NCBI GenBank assembly: GCA_030435675.1 | Contig: CM059621.1 | Span: forward strand, 9,920,001-9,984,000 | Direction: 5' to 3' | DNA: 64,000 nucleotides | DNA from: Steinernema hermaphroditum | Lineage: Eukaryota; Nematoda; Chromadorea; Rhabditida; Steinernematidae | The notes under the pieces: generated by a model | What the model was told of the DNA's origin: nothing | Database searches by the model: none | Seen by the model: the letters and a program-made list of their open reading frames with translations, nothing else | Shown: piece by piece, positions 45,743 through 57,760 of the stretch | Position numbering within the stretch: position 1 is the stretch's first letter | Layout: every line of letters begins with the position of its first letter | Translations under genes and position numbers: made by a program

Positions 45743-47875
45743 ATGGAGACGGGTTCCAGCGGATCGCGCAAGCGACGCCGACCGGATTCCGAATCCGAGT
45801 GCGTATCTGTTGCCGAACGTGCCCATTCCGAGGCTCCTTCTTGCTGCGCAGCTTCGGTGGCGCTGTCAAATTGTTCTTACGGTCACGGGTCGCAGTGCAA
45901 ACTCAGTCCAGGTATTCGTCTCTCCATTTATGTTTCACCACTGCAAGTTTTCAGGTTCTCAGAAGGTGCTGCGGCTGATCTGCGGCTACGTCAAGTTGTA
46001 TATGCACAGACTAGAGAAGCAAACCATTAACTATAGGGTGAATCGAAATTACTTATTTCCCTCATTTGGTGTGTGTATTTGCAGATAGCTGACATCGTCG
46101 CGCGCCACTTCAAATACTATGGATGCGCACAGTTTGCTGCGCTGGGAGGTTTACTCAATAAGGTCAAAGGCTATGGTTGGTGTACACCTTTAAAAAAACC
46201 TGTGGTTTGGAATTTCTCTCTTCTGTGAGTTGCTGGTTATGCTCTTCTTATCACTAGATATGTTTAGGCTAGAGATTTTGGATCAAATGGAAAGAAACAT
46301 TTCTGAAGTCATATGGTGCGCCTACTACTTGATGCCAAGGTACTCAGAGAGCATGATTTTTCTGTGAGTCAACGGTTCAACATCACTGAACCTTATCTTC
46401 ATGTTCTGTGTAGGCAGAAGAAATTCCTAGATATGATGATTGACCCTTCTGCAAACGTGGAACGTCAAACGCCCCTTCTTGTTCAGCTAACATTTTCGGG
46501 CACTGTACTGAGGACCATATATGGCATCCGCGAAGCAGTAGTGAACAGGAATTGGAACGAAGTGGGAAGACGTATTGGTCAGTTCGTAACTTATCAATTG
46601 TGAGCCAGTCGTAATTCATTGCAGCTTTGATAAATTGTCATTCACCCGACATAAAAAGCGACACAGCACAACACCATTACTACATAGCGGATATGCTTCG
46701 GTACCGCTTTTACACCTACGAAATATTTCATGCAGGTCTTCAACGTATACTGTTTCATAACTTCCCAGACGACATCACACTAGATTCAATCTTTCAGGTG
46801 ATAAGTTCGTCCGTCAACTTTTCTGTAATCACGCCCCATTTAGTTTTCAAAACAGTTTTTAAAGCTCGAATCCCGGAATATAACGATTTGGCGGCAACTC
46901 AATGTAGCGATACTAGTAGATTTGAGCGTACTGGGAATAATCTACGAACGAGAAGACATTCAAACGTTCATCCAGAAGGAGTCCAGCCGACTGTATGTGA
47001 TTCGCGATCCGGAGGTAAGATAAGGTTGTCCTGCCGGGCTTCATTGTGTACTTTTTAGGATAACTTCGTTCTTCAATGCTACAACTTGTTATACAAGTAC
47101 GAATTATGGTACAACAGCAACGTGAAGTCTAAGGAGCGCGCAATCTATCTTGCCGAACAGATTGAATCGCAATTGACCGACCTTAGAAATCATTCTGCTG
47201 CTGTTTTACTGGACATTATAATTCACTTGTTGCTTGCTGTGAAGAGGCCAGAAGAATTGGTTTGCATGCTGAGCGAGTATTGTGCCTCTGTTCCATCCCT
47301 TCTCGGACATTGTTTTCACAGAATTGCACAGTTTGGCGACCAAGAAGCCGCGGACCAGGTCCTGTTGGACGTGGGTTGATATGCTTATTTGCTGCTTTAA
47401 CATAAAATTCAGACGTTTGCTGCAAATCCTGACCTCCATCCATCTGACGCCATGTGGCTTGATTTCGTTCAGCCGAGGACTTTAGCACCGGAGAATTTTG
47501 GAGCTGCAAGCGAAGTCGTGATGAGGAATGTGTCGATACTGTTCGAATTTCTGGACTTCGGGACGAACCGGACAGATGAACGAGCCTGGTTTCTGCTCAA
47601 ATCGAACTTTGAGTCGCTGATGTTCCTTGAAGGAGGCATGGCTATCCTCCCGCCCAACTGGCAACACAGGCGCGATTGGTGGCCATCATTCCATGACGTG
47701 GAGCTATCATCGCTTGGAAAGGAGTCCCGGACGTTTGTGTTCAAAGTGCTTTTCGGTCTTTGACTCTTGTCAAGCTTGCTTTTTTTGTTGATGTTATGTA
47801 GGTTTAGACGTTGTTACTTTTACACAAAGAATACAATTTCTACGTCAACAAATGAGTATCTCTATCTGTTGGTGA
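45743..47875 (+). CDS. TAF1A: TAF1A-like subunit of RNA polymerase I factor SL1/TIF-IB (copy 1)
   Basis: SL1 recruits Pol I to rDNA promoters in the nucleolus. The start METGSSGSRKRRRPDSESEC is a basic leader. Exons then give VLRLICGYVKLYMHRLEKQT, ADIVARHFKYYGCAQFAALG, LEILDQMERNISEVIWCAYY, FLDMMIDPSANVERQTPLLV, NFVLQCYNLLYKYELWYNSN and LDIIIHLLLAVKRPEELVCM. The clearest family marks are near the end: ANPDLHPSDAMWLDFV (vertebrate: NPNAHIYLYNFL), ILFEFLDFG followed by AWFLLK, and WQHRRDWWPSFHDVE (vertebrate: RKNWWPGFH). There are about nine exons. The last join (VLFGGLDVVTFTQRIQ to TGA 47873) is my preferred one; without it the frame stops at VLFGL. TAF1A evolves fast, so the call rests on a few blocks. 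Confidence 0.72.
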
Positions 47876-48422
47876 GGGATGACCTTCCTCTCGCAGTGTT
47901 CGGAGGCACCGTGTTGTCACGAAAAGACAAAGGAAGGCCACCTGTTGACTCCGTCGTCTTCGAGGTCATCACTGAAGTGCAGAGCCGCAAGGAACGCCGT
48001 CGCGATATTTTCCATTTTTCGTTATCAGATCTACGCGTTGGGGAAGTTGCGAAAAACGGCTCGAAGCGGCGGCGCGATTCGTCACCGCTCCCGAGTGGCG
48101 GCGCCCAGATGATACACGACGGATGGCGGGAAGACCGTTTCGCACGTGGTTTGAACTGACTCAGTGCCGCTGAAGATGGGCACAAATCGCCAACGGATTT
48201 CGAAACTGCAAGGAGTCCGTTCTCTCGAGAATAGTAGTGAATACAAATACTTGTCAGCTTTTGCTTAAATTTGCTTAGCACATCGACGAGGACTCAACAT
48301 GGCCCGCCCTAGCGTCACAAAAACAATGATCAATCGATACTTGTCCTGCCGAACGGACGGCCTCCGAGCATTGAATTCCGTTCACTCTTAGGAGGTCCGG
48401 GCGTCAAACCTTAAGCGATGCC

Positions 48423-48923
48423 TCACTTCGTCGTGACCCGAAGCGAACCGACATCGACTGGCGGCCGGACGGCCTTTCCGCTCCCTTGGCTGTCATCTGG
48501 TTCCCTTTTTCTTCGTCCTTGGGTAGTGAGCAACCGAGACACGGCGCTTCGCAAACATAGTTTTCGCGACAGGATAAAGACTGATTCAAATGCGAACGCG
48601 CGGGAAAGGCGCGCGTCGACGCCCCGACTGTTTCGCGAAATATGTTTCAATTCCAATGCCTTTGTTCGTTTGAATGAGATTTATGTACTCGAAGCGTTGT
48701 TGCAAAATTCGCACTATTCCGAAAAGCGATTCAGCAAGCGAGATGTCGTTCTCTTTAGAGATTTCACGCTTCAAAGTATGCGTGGGAGCGAGATAAAACA
48801 CTGAAAAGAGAATTAACGCCGAAAAGGACTGAGAATATTGCTTGAGCAAATGGCTTACCGGACCAAGTTCTGACCTCTTCGCCTGCTCTTTTTTTGCGTC
48901 CCTTGGATTGTCAGTGCTCGCCA
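48423..48923 (-). CDS. Small unrecognised protein divergent from TAF1A (copy 2)
   Basis: Exact second copy of the gene at 45148-45648, including introns and the spacer to TAF1A. It sits between the two TAF1A copies and so faces away from copy 2 and toward the end of copy 1. Same uncertainties about splice sites and function. Confidence 0.38.
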
Positions 48924-49017
48924 TCGTCGTCGACCGATCAGTACCGCGGAGTGTCGTCAGAAATGCCGGTCGTCTCATCTTTGTGTCCGTTTCAGACACA
49001 GTCTATTAAACACACGA

Positions 49018-51150
49018 ATGGAGACGGGTTCCAGCGGATCGCGCAAGCGACGCCGACCGGATTCCGAATCCGAGTGCGTATCTGTTGCCGAACGTGCCCA
49101 TTCCGAGGCTCCTTCTTGCTGCGCAGCTTCGGTGGCGCTGTCAAATTGTTCTTACGGTCACGGGTCGCAGTGCAAACTCAGTCCAGGTATTCGTCTCTCC
49201 ATTTATGTTTCACCACTGCAAGTTTTCAGGTTCTCAGAAGGTGCTGCGGCTGATCTGCGGCTACGTCAAGTTGTATATGCACAGACTAGAGAAGCAAACC
49301 ATTAACTATAGGGTGAATCGAAATTACTTATTTCCCTCATTTGGTGTGTGTATTTGCAGATAGCTGACATCGTCGCGCGCCACTTCAAATACTATGGATG
49401 CGCACAGTTTGCTGCGCTGGGAGGTTTACTCAATAAGGTCAAAGGCTATGGTTGGTGTACACCTTTAAAAAAACCTGTGGTTTGGAATTTCTCTCTTCTG
49501 TGAGTTGCTGGTTATGCTCTTCTTATCACTAGATATGTTTAGGCTAGAGATTTTGGATCAAATGGAAAGAAACATTTCTGAAGTCATATGGTGCGCCTAC
49601 TACTTGATGCCAAGGTACTCAGAGAGCATGATTTTTCTGTGAGTCAACGGTTCAACATCACTGAACCTTATCTTCATGTTCTGTGTAGGCAGAAGAAATT
49701 CCTAGATATGATGATTGACCCTTCTGCAAACGTGGAACGTCAAACGCCCCTTCTTGTTCAGCTAACATTTTCGGGCACTGTACTGAGGACCATATATGGC
49801 ATCCGCGAAGCAGTAGTGAACAGGAATTGGAACGAAGTGGGAAGACGTATTGGTCAGTTCGTAACTTATCAATTGTGAGCCAGTCGTAATTCATTGCAGC
49901 TTTGATAAATTGTCATTCACCCGACATAAAAAGCGACACAGCACAACACCATTACTACATAGCGGATATGCTTCGGTACCGCTTTTACACCTACGAAATA
50001 TTTCATGCAGGTCTTCAACGTATACTGTTTCATAACTTCCCAGACGACATCACACTAGATTCAATCTTTCAGGTGATAAGTTCGTCCGTCAACTTTTCTG
50101 TAATCACGCCCCATTTAGTTTTCAAAACAGTTTTTAAAGCTCGAATCCCGGAATATAACGATTTGGCGGCAACTCAATGTAGCGATACTAGTAGATTTGA
50201 GCGTACTGGGAATAATCTACGAACGAGAAGACATTCAAACGTTCATCCAGAAGGAGTCCAGCCGACTGTATGTGATTCGCGATCCGGAGGTAAGATAAGG
50301 TTGTCCTGCCGGGCTTCATTGTGTACTTTTTAGGATAACTTCGTTCTTCAATGCTACAACTTGTTATACAAGTACGAATTATGGTACAACAGCAACGTGA
50401 AGTCTAAGGAGCGCGCAATCTATCTTGCCGAACAGATTGAATCGCAATTGACCGACCTTAGAAATCATTCTGCTGCTGTTTTACTGGACATTATAATTCA
50501 CTTGTTGCTTGCTGTGAAGAGGCCAGAAGAATTGGTTTGCATGCTGAGCGAGTATTGTGCCTCTGTTCCATCCCTTCTCGGACATTGTTTTCACAGAATT
50601 GCACAGTTTGGCGACCAAGAAGCCGCGGACCAGGTCCTGTTGGACGTGGGTTGATATGCTTATTTGCTGCTTTAACATAAAATTCAGACGTTTGCTGCAA
50701 ATCCTGACCTCCATCCATCTGACGCCATGTGGCTTGATTTCGTTCAGCCGAGGACTTTAGCACCGGAGAATTTTGGAGCTGCAAGCGAAGTCGTGATGAG
50801 GAATGTGTCGATACTGTTCGAATTTCTGGACTTCGGGACGAACCGGACAGATGAACGAGCCTGGTTTCTGCTCAAATCGAACTTTGAGTCGCTGATGTTC
50901 CTTGAAGGAGGCATGGCTATCCTCCCGCCCAACTGGCAACACAGGCGCGATTGGTGGCCATCATTCCATGACGTGGAGCTATCATCGCTTGGAAAGGAGT
51001 CCCGGACGTTTGTGTTCAAAGTGCTTTTCGGTCTTTGACTCTTGTCAAGCTTGCTTTTTTTGTTGATGTTATGTAGGTTTAGACGTTGTTACTTTTACAC
51101 AAAGAATACAATTTCTACGTCAACAAATGAGTATCTCTATCTGTTGGTGA
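49018..51150 (+). CDS. TAF1A: TAF1A-like subunit of RNA polymerase I factor SL1/TIF-IB (copy 2)
   Basis: Exact second copy of the TAF1A gene, with the same start, introns, WQHRRDWWPSFHDVE block and predicted stop. It has about 850 bp of duplicated upstream sequence, including the divergent gene and the shared promoter, so both copies should be expressible. Nothing distinguishes the two products. This is the copy next to unique downstream sequence and could be the ancestral right end. Confidence 0.7.
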
Positions 51151-51444
51151 GGGATGACCTTCCTCTCGCAGTGTTCGGAGGCACCGTGTTGTCACGAAAA
51201 GACAAAGGAAGGCCACCTGTTGACTCCGTCGTCTTCGAGGTCATCACTGAAGTGCAGAGCCGCAAGGAACGCCGTCGCGATATTTTCCATTTTTCGTTAT
51301 CAGATCTACGCGTTGGGGAAGTTGCGAAAAACGGCTCGAAGCGGCGGCGCGATTCGTCACCGCTCCCGAGTGGCGGCGCCCAGATGATACACGACGGATG
51401 GCGGGAAGACCGTTTCGCACGTGGTTTGAACTGACTCAGTGCCG

Positions 51445-53436
51445 CTGCCTTATTCACTTCGACAAGCCGATCGGAGTCGACATCTCCGCTTTATTCCGTC
51501 CCGTTTTCGAGATTCCCGTGTTCTTCTCTCAGGGGCTCTACCGTACTTCCTCATCATCTCTGAAATTCTCATATTTGTGAGGCGCTAATCCCATTGGCGC
51601 CAAGATGCGCAACGCGGGTGATTGCTCGGATTGTGACCCTGGAAGTGGGCCTCCGCTGCAAGCGACCCTTTCGTCTCCGATTAATCAATCCTCCGCGTCT
51701 TAGGGACAAGAAGAGGACATCCGACCGGTCTCCACGTTTTTCGCCGCAAAAACCGTTCTTCGCTGAACCGCTAGCAAATCGTAATCCCCGTTTAATCTGC
51801 CGAGCACAAATAACCGGCTGCGAAATGGCGTCCGATGAATTTTCGGCGATTCCGCTCCATGCGTTCTCTCTCTACTGTAGCCCCCGGCGACTCTTTGTTT
51901 TCTCTCCAAGAGGCACTCTCTTCCGGATGACTAATTGCGTGTGGCACAGAATTAGGGACGCCGTGAGCTCTGTCGGTTCCCGCCGCGACATAAATATTGC
52001 CGTTTTTTGTGTTTGGAGGCGTTTTTAATGGACGGGAAGTGGCCCACACCTGAGCGGGTGGAGGAATCGAGGCGCTGCCTGGCAACGTCTTCTGGTGGTT
52101 GTTTATTTGCGTATTCCGTGGCTGAAGGCCACGTACGTACCTTGCTCGTACCTTGCTCAATTTAAGGCGCGCGAGAGCCTATAATCGCCGCCGTGAATTG
52201 CTTCGCGGTTGTTTTAGGAAGTGTGAAGGCGTCGTAGGGCGTTCCGAAAGGGCGTCAAGACAGGTGCCGGGGCCAGGATATCGGCTTACCTCCCCGCATC
52301 TCCGGCTCTGCAGGCGTTTTGGTCCGCGCAAAACAGGTCCTCCTCCATCCCCTCGTAACTACCGTCTCCGGGCGATTTGAGGAGAATTTGGTTGCGCGGA
52401 GATCCCAGCCCGGCTCTGTGGAATTGGTCGCGTTTTTGAAGTGCGGCGCCTTATCGTGTTTGCTTGTCGTATTGTCTTCGTGTATATGCTAATTTTATGA
52501 CTGTGTGCGCCCTCCGGACGGCTCTACGGGGGTTAGCCGAGTCCGGTTGCATAATTGCCTTCTTCAAGTCGATTTTTTCGCTTGCTAATGAATGACAAAT
52601 CGGTCAGCGGCGAGGCGACCTGCTCACCGGCTGAGGGCTCTCCTCGTCAGCCCCGACGATGTCCATCTGCGCAAATGAATTATAGAAGGAGGACCCGACC
52701 GATCGGCTGCGGCAGCCGCCGAGATCGATTGGGCATTTGGCTTCGGGGACGGTTTTTTTTGTCCCTTGGCGCCGCTGTGCCTTGGAACAGCGCCCCTCAG
52801 CCCGGTGCCTCGGCGAGCTACACTGTGGAATGTCGGCGACAAACGACTTAGCGCTTCATTTGGCGTTACAGCAAATACTGCGGCGCGCGCTTCCGCTTTC
52901 ATTCCTCGCTCTGTTGACAGTTCGTCCAGTGGGATCGATCGCTCCGCGTTTTCGTCACGCGATCGTCTTCGGAACCGCGAGAAGGATATGGTATGTATCA
53001 TGTATTTATTACGACCTGACTGGGGCCTCCAGCCCCACAGGAGGCAGTGCTTGAGACCCTCTTGTTGTGCTCACACGGCGAGCTCTGCTTATCGCGTGTT
53101 TGTTGACAAGGGAACAGGTTCATAGTGCCAGCGGCTCCGTCCTCAGGCGATCAGTGAATGGGTAATGGCGGGCCTTGCAGAGCCCTCCAACCGCTGCACC
53201 CTAGCGGCGCGTTGTTTTGGTCAAAGAACCTAATCCCCCCTGCGCGGCCGATGGGAATGTGCCCACAGCTATTTTTCACTTGTCGCGACTGAAGGGAAAT
53301 GGCCGCGGGACAGACGGAAGTTCGGAAGATGGCGCGAATTGAATTAAGATATGATGCGAAGTGCGTTGGGAGGGACTCCGTGAAACGCTTTCCATCCGCG
53401 AGGGTACGGACCTTCATTCGATTTGAGCAGTTTCAG
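51445..53436 (+). other. Intergenic region upstream of the LRCH gene
   Basis: About 2 kb without a supportable gene. It probably holds the LRCH promoter and any 5' exons. The open frames found here are not protein-like. Two TACNGTA heptamers (near 51539 and 51874) lie at its left side. Confidence 0.4.
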
Positions 53437-56400
53437 GCAAGACGGCCTCGTGGAAACCTTCGAAGCGGCGCGACACCGCCGAGGGTCCTTCGGCCACAGG
53501 TGGTGTCGCCGTCGCGGTGCCAGCGCCCCTCAAAGCCTCGGCCCAGAAGCAGGTAGGTCGCTGTTCTTACGTCCAATTACCGTAATGCGTACGACTCATT
53601 TGCTGATGGTGATCAGAAGTAGTATAATTGGGGGCTTCGGGGCAGCAACAGTTGGACGGCGACTACCAGCTGCGCTTGTTATTGTTGTTTGTACTTCGCA
53701 TATTATTACAACCCATCATCTCACTGACTAGTTGCTTCTTCTTCCGCCTCCTTCATCTACTGCATTGCAGATTCGATCCCGAACGGTGGAGAAGGTGTGC
53801 GAAGACGCGACGCTAAGCGGTTCCCTGAATCTCTCCGAGCGGAAACTTAAGGAATTCCCGGCCATACTGGCTTCCAAATTTGACATCACCGATCTCATCT
53901 TCGCAGGTCGGTCTTCCCAAGGTGTCCATCGCCTTCGTCACACTTGATAACGTCGTTTGCCTGGAAGAGTTTTTCTCCGAAAATCTCATTAGCCCAGCAG
54001 ATGCATCTTCGTTTTCTAAATCGACTTCTTCAGACGTCAGCGGCAACCGGATGCAGGACTTCTCACCATGCTTTGGCACCCTCTACTCACTGGAAACTCT
54101 TCTTCTGCGCCACAATTGTCTCCGAGTGATTCCCTCCACTATCTCTTCCCTCTCGCAACTCTCCTACTTGGATCTCAGGCAAGCGCGCAGTCTCAACAGA
54201 CCCTTAGAGGAAAGCTTCAGGGGAAATCAACTTCGAAGCCTTCCGTCCGAGTTGTTTTCCCTTCCAATAAAAATTCTTCTTCTGACCGGAAATCGCCTCG
54301 AGACGCTTCCTCGGGAGGTCCGCCAGTCGGCCAACCACCTCCAGGAGCTGGTGAGCGAGCAGGAGGTATATTCCGAAACACTGTGTTTGTGTGTTTAGGA
54401 TGCGAGTTGCAATCGGCTCAAGTCGATTCCCTGCGACATCGCGCTTCTAAAGAATCTCAGAGTCCTCAACCTTCGATGTAATCAGTTGGTTCAGATCCCC
54501 CCAGGTAGGTTGTGGCGTGAGCGAGTTGTGATGCACGAGGGACGTTTTAGAAGTGTGCCAATTGGAACTACGCATCTTTGATGTCTCGAGCAATCGCCTT
54601 TCGTCGCTTCCCGGTGAAATCAAGAACATGTCGGTTGGGGAGCTGAGAATACACGATAATCCACTCATCCACCCGCCTATCAGCGTCGCCATGAAAGGGA
54701 AGGAGCACGCGTTCAAGTGGCTCCGGAGTCAGGAGCCCACTGGAAGGACTCTCCGGAAGCTGACCGACGTGAACATGAATCGGAGCATCGGAGTGCTTCA
54801 CGCGAGCTCTTCGCTGCGCAAGGTGAACAGGGCAAGGTTAGTGCAGTTCCAAGGCTCTCCTCATCAGACATCTTTAGCTGGGAAACGGAGTCCTCTCGGG
54901 ACAGAGGGTTTCGCGTCTTCCGCTACAACACCCTCGGAGGGACGTCGGATTCGGGATATGTATCGATGGGGGACGAGCGGCAATCCACCGAGGTGGGTTT
55001 GGTCCCGAAGGCTTCTTTCGGCCTTTTTTGACTCCTCCCGTAGTCCTCTCTGATTGCTCTTGCTTACGATCCTTGTGACACATCCGTTTTAGCTCTCTTC
55101 TCTGAGTAGCGCCTCGTCAAATTTGGAAACCCTCAAAGACGAAAGCACCGAAGCGCCGCGCATCGAGGAAGTGATGAATGCCTTCTCCCAGAGCCAAACG
55201 GTAACTCCCCTCCCGTAATCCCTGCGATTAACCGAAGCATTTAGTTCGTAAACAACGAAAACGTTACGCAGGACGACGTTTGTGCCGATTTCGTGAACAA
55301 CAACGACGTACCGCTGCCGTCCACCGAAAGGGCGACAGAAGCCACGAGCACCACTCCTCCGGACACATCGAAACTGAAAGCTCCCACCGGTTGGGCTTTT
55401 GCGTTTTTGACCTCCTTGCTGACCCGCTGCCGCAGGCCGATTTGCTGCCCTCAGGGTGTTCGTGGCGGGACCACCCGGCCAATCTGCTTCCTCCTCCAGG
55501 CCAACTTGCTGCCCTCGCATTTCTGACCGCTTTCGTGCGTTTTTTTACTATTAGTTTCGAGTCCAAGTTGGAGTCTGAACATCGCAACAGATATGCCAGG
55601 AATACTTCCAAATTCACACCTCCAAAATAAGAAGACGTCTTGTTTTGCTCCGTAAATACTATTGATCAGAACGAGCACTGGATGAGGTGCAGGCTTAACA
55701 AAACTGAATCTATAATGAGTCATAACAAGCATATTAGCAAGCTGCACCGAAACAGAGAGTGGCTCATAGATTTCGATCTACAATTGGGAGCTATTGCTCT
55801 AGGACTTACCATCTCTGTATTTGACGCCGTCCATACCAATACTTGGCTGGTGTACTAAGCTAAAACTGCGGCGAAGAATGTATTTGATCACCAACCATCA
55901 TTCCCGAACCGTCCCACGTGATCAATTTTGTCCACTTTGGACCACTATAGCACAAAAATGGCCAAAAAATAGTAAGCGCAGCAAGTTGGCCTGGAGGAGG
56001 AAGCAGATTGGCCGGGTGGTCCCGCCACGAACACCCTGAGGGAAGCAAATCGGCCTGGGCAGCAAATCGGCCTACAACACCGCGCGTTTAGAAACTCCCC
56101 GACTTCAGAAGGCTGCATCAACGGTTCCGAAGGCAGTGGTGACGCCGCTGAATCGATCCAACGCTGCGGTGGCTACCGTACAACCCATGAAAAGGGTTAT
56201 TCCTAAGGCCGCGTCTCCGTCGGAGAGTCTCCTAGTGAAGCCGAAAACGGTCGTCGGAGGAGCTGTTAGGAGTCCGAACGGCGTGGCGAAGTCGAAAGTG
56301 CTCGTAAGTGGCCTCAAGAAGCCCAGTACCGTAACCCTCGCGACGAAAACGCGTCTGGCGAAGTCCACTTCCTCGTCGACAGCCTCGGTATCGATATCCT

Positions 56401-57130
56401 CGACCGCGTCGTCGCTCTCCTCTGTGGATGCCTCGGCGACGTCGTCGTCCCCCGTTGAGGCGATGCGTCGAGTTCTGGAGCACCGTCTCTCGGCGAAGTT
56501 CCCTGTGGAGGAGGGAGAACTCGCCCAGGCGCTCTCCGATGGCGTCCAACTCTGCAATCTCGCGAACAGACTCAGGCCGCGCTCGGTCATCAACGTGATG
56601 ACCGCCGTCGGCAAGGCGCCGCTCATCCCTTTGAAGTGCAAAAGAAACGCCGAAGGATTCGTCGCCGCGTGTCGGAAGATTGGAGTCGACGAGGTGAGCG
56701 CACTTCCCTAACATGCATGCGTACACCTAACACCGCCTTTGTCTGTGCACCTCTCCGTAGATTAGACGATAGACTGGCTATCGGGCTGTTTCAGATGCCT
56801 GCGAACGAGAAGATTCTCGCCAACTTTCTAATCCTCTCCTTCCTCGTTTCCGTTTTGTTCTCTTTTTTCTTTCCCTTCTGATGGATGTCCCTCTGTCCCA
56901 CCATAGCACATCAGCTTCCGACTAACCGCTTTCAACTGCGTTCCGCCTCTTCATCCCCTTCCATTTAGAGTCAGCTCTGCTCCAGCGCGGACATCCTCGG
57001 GAAGAATGTGTACGCCATGGCGCGGACCGTTGTCGCCCTCCAGAAGATCGTTGGGAGAAAACCCTCGGGCACGAAGTCGCTCGTCTCCGCGTCGGCTTCC
57101 AACCGACGACGCGTCGTCACCAACGTGTAG
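53437..57130 (+). CDS. Leucine-rich repeat and calponin-homology domain protein (LRCH family), 5' end unresolved
   Basis: LRCH proteins are cytoplasmic scaffolds (LRRs plus one CH domain) linked to cortical actin and DOCK regulation. The first supportable exon starts after TTTCAG at 53437 (KTASWKPSKRRDTAEGPSAT) with no ATG, so a 5' exon is missing. LRRs follow: SGSLNLSERKLKEFPAILAS, LYSLETLLLRHNCLRVIPST, GNQLRSLPSELFSLPIKILL, DASCNRLKSIPCDIALLKNL, LRIFDVSSNRLSSLPGEIKN, then IHDNPLIHPPISVAMKGKEH, closely like human LRCH. After a Ser/Thr-rich linker comes the CH domain: MRRVLEHRLSAKFPVEEGEL, AQALSDGVQLCNLANRLRPR, SADILGKNVYAMARTVVALQ. One intron (54179-54220) starts GC. A 720-bp intron holds an inverted-repeat element. 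The poly-A signal is near 57327. Confidence 0.85.
55433..56073. mobile_element. Inverted-repeat (MITE-like) element in an LRCH intron
   Basis: A segment of about 80 bp at 55433-55513 (AGGCCGATTTGCTGCCCTCA onward) is repeated in inverted orientation at 55979-56057 with very few differences. The outer end of the right arm carries a second copy of its terminal 17-mer (GGGCAGCAAATCGGCCT, to 56073). The 465 bp between the arms is AT-richer and has no transposase-like frame. Most likely a non-autonomous DNA transposon. I could not define a target duplication. Confidence 0.65.
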
Positions 57131-57760
57131 ACAGACCCCTAGGACGTCCTCCCTGCGAATGAATACGGTAGCCGACTGTTGCTCAGCTTTTCTTTCCTGT
57201 TGTTGTTCCTTCCAAAGACGCCCCAAGCGCTTCTTCTTTCTTTCAGCTTGTAGATCCGCACGATACGAGTCCCCTTTCCACATAGATCTACGTTGTATTC
57301 CCGAATCTGTTATGGCCGAGTTTGTAAATAAATTGTTATTTGCTGGAGAAGTGCTTCCTTGGTCCTACAGTAACTGTTGAGTAGAGGAGAAATGTGGAAA
57401 CTGCGTTTTTATCGGCGATCGGCTGATGGGGCATTCACGAATATTCTTGGTCCTATTCAAGGGGTTCTGTAGGAGTTGGGCGACGACAAGGAGGCCATGG
57501 AGAGGGCAATTCTCGTATGAGGAAAGACCCCGGCGACAGTTGAGTGTGACCAGTTCCAATTTGTTTACATTTCTTAATTTCTGATTTTGTTTGAATCGAG
57601 ACGATCTTTTGTCAAAACAAAGCGAGGAACTCTCGAGCGGATCGGTACAGCAGGTTAGTCCTTCGCCCGAAGCCTCTTGTGTGGACAAACACAAAAACTC
57701 CCGCGGCGTCTCGCGGAGTATTTAACTCCTCGCGGAGCGAAGCGTCGCCAACCAGGCTCG
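57131..57760 (+). other. LRCH 3' UTR and spacer
   Basis: Contains the LRCH 3' UTR with AATAAA near 57327-57332, then about 400 bp of spacer before the next ATG. No gene seen. Confidence 0.45.

Larger units (their letters stand above)
44895..48169. repeat. Tandem duplication, copy 1 (3,275 bp)
   Basis: Everything from CTGAAGATGGGCACAAATCG at 44895 recurs at 48170 with a constant offset of 3,275 bp, and I found no difference where I compared the copies. The junctions share only CTG. The unit holds the unknown small minus-strand gene, the TAF1A gene and about 300 bp downstream. Confidence 0.93.
48170..51444. repeat. Tandem duplication, copy 2 (3,275 bp)
   Basis: Direct repeat of 44895-48169 at a constant offset. 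After this copy the sequence turns unique at CTGCCTTATTC, where copy 1 instead continues CTGAAGATGG into copy 2. The identity seen in introns and spacers as well as exons implies a very recent event or an assembly artefact. Confidence 0.93.

Noticed and set aside
47862..48281. Open frame crossing the duplication junction, as a possible fusion gene.
   Set aside because: It is on the strand opposite TAF1A, Ser/Arg-rich, and exists only because the copies abut; no motif or splice support.
52100..53430. Open frames upstream of LRCH as possible missing 5' exons.
   Set aside because: None supplies an ATG in the phase needed by the exon at 53437 without an intervening stop.
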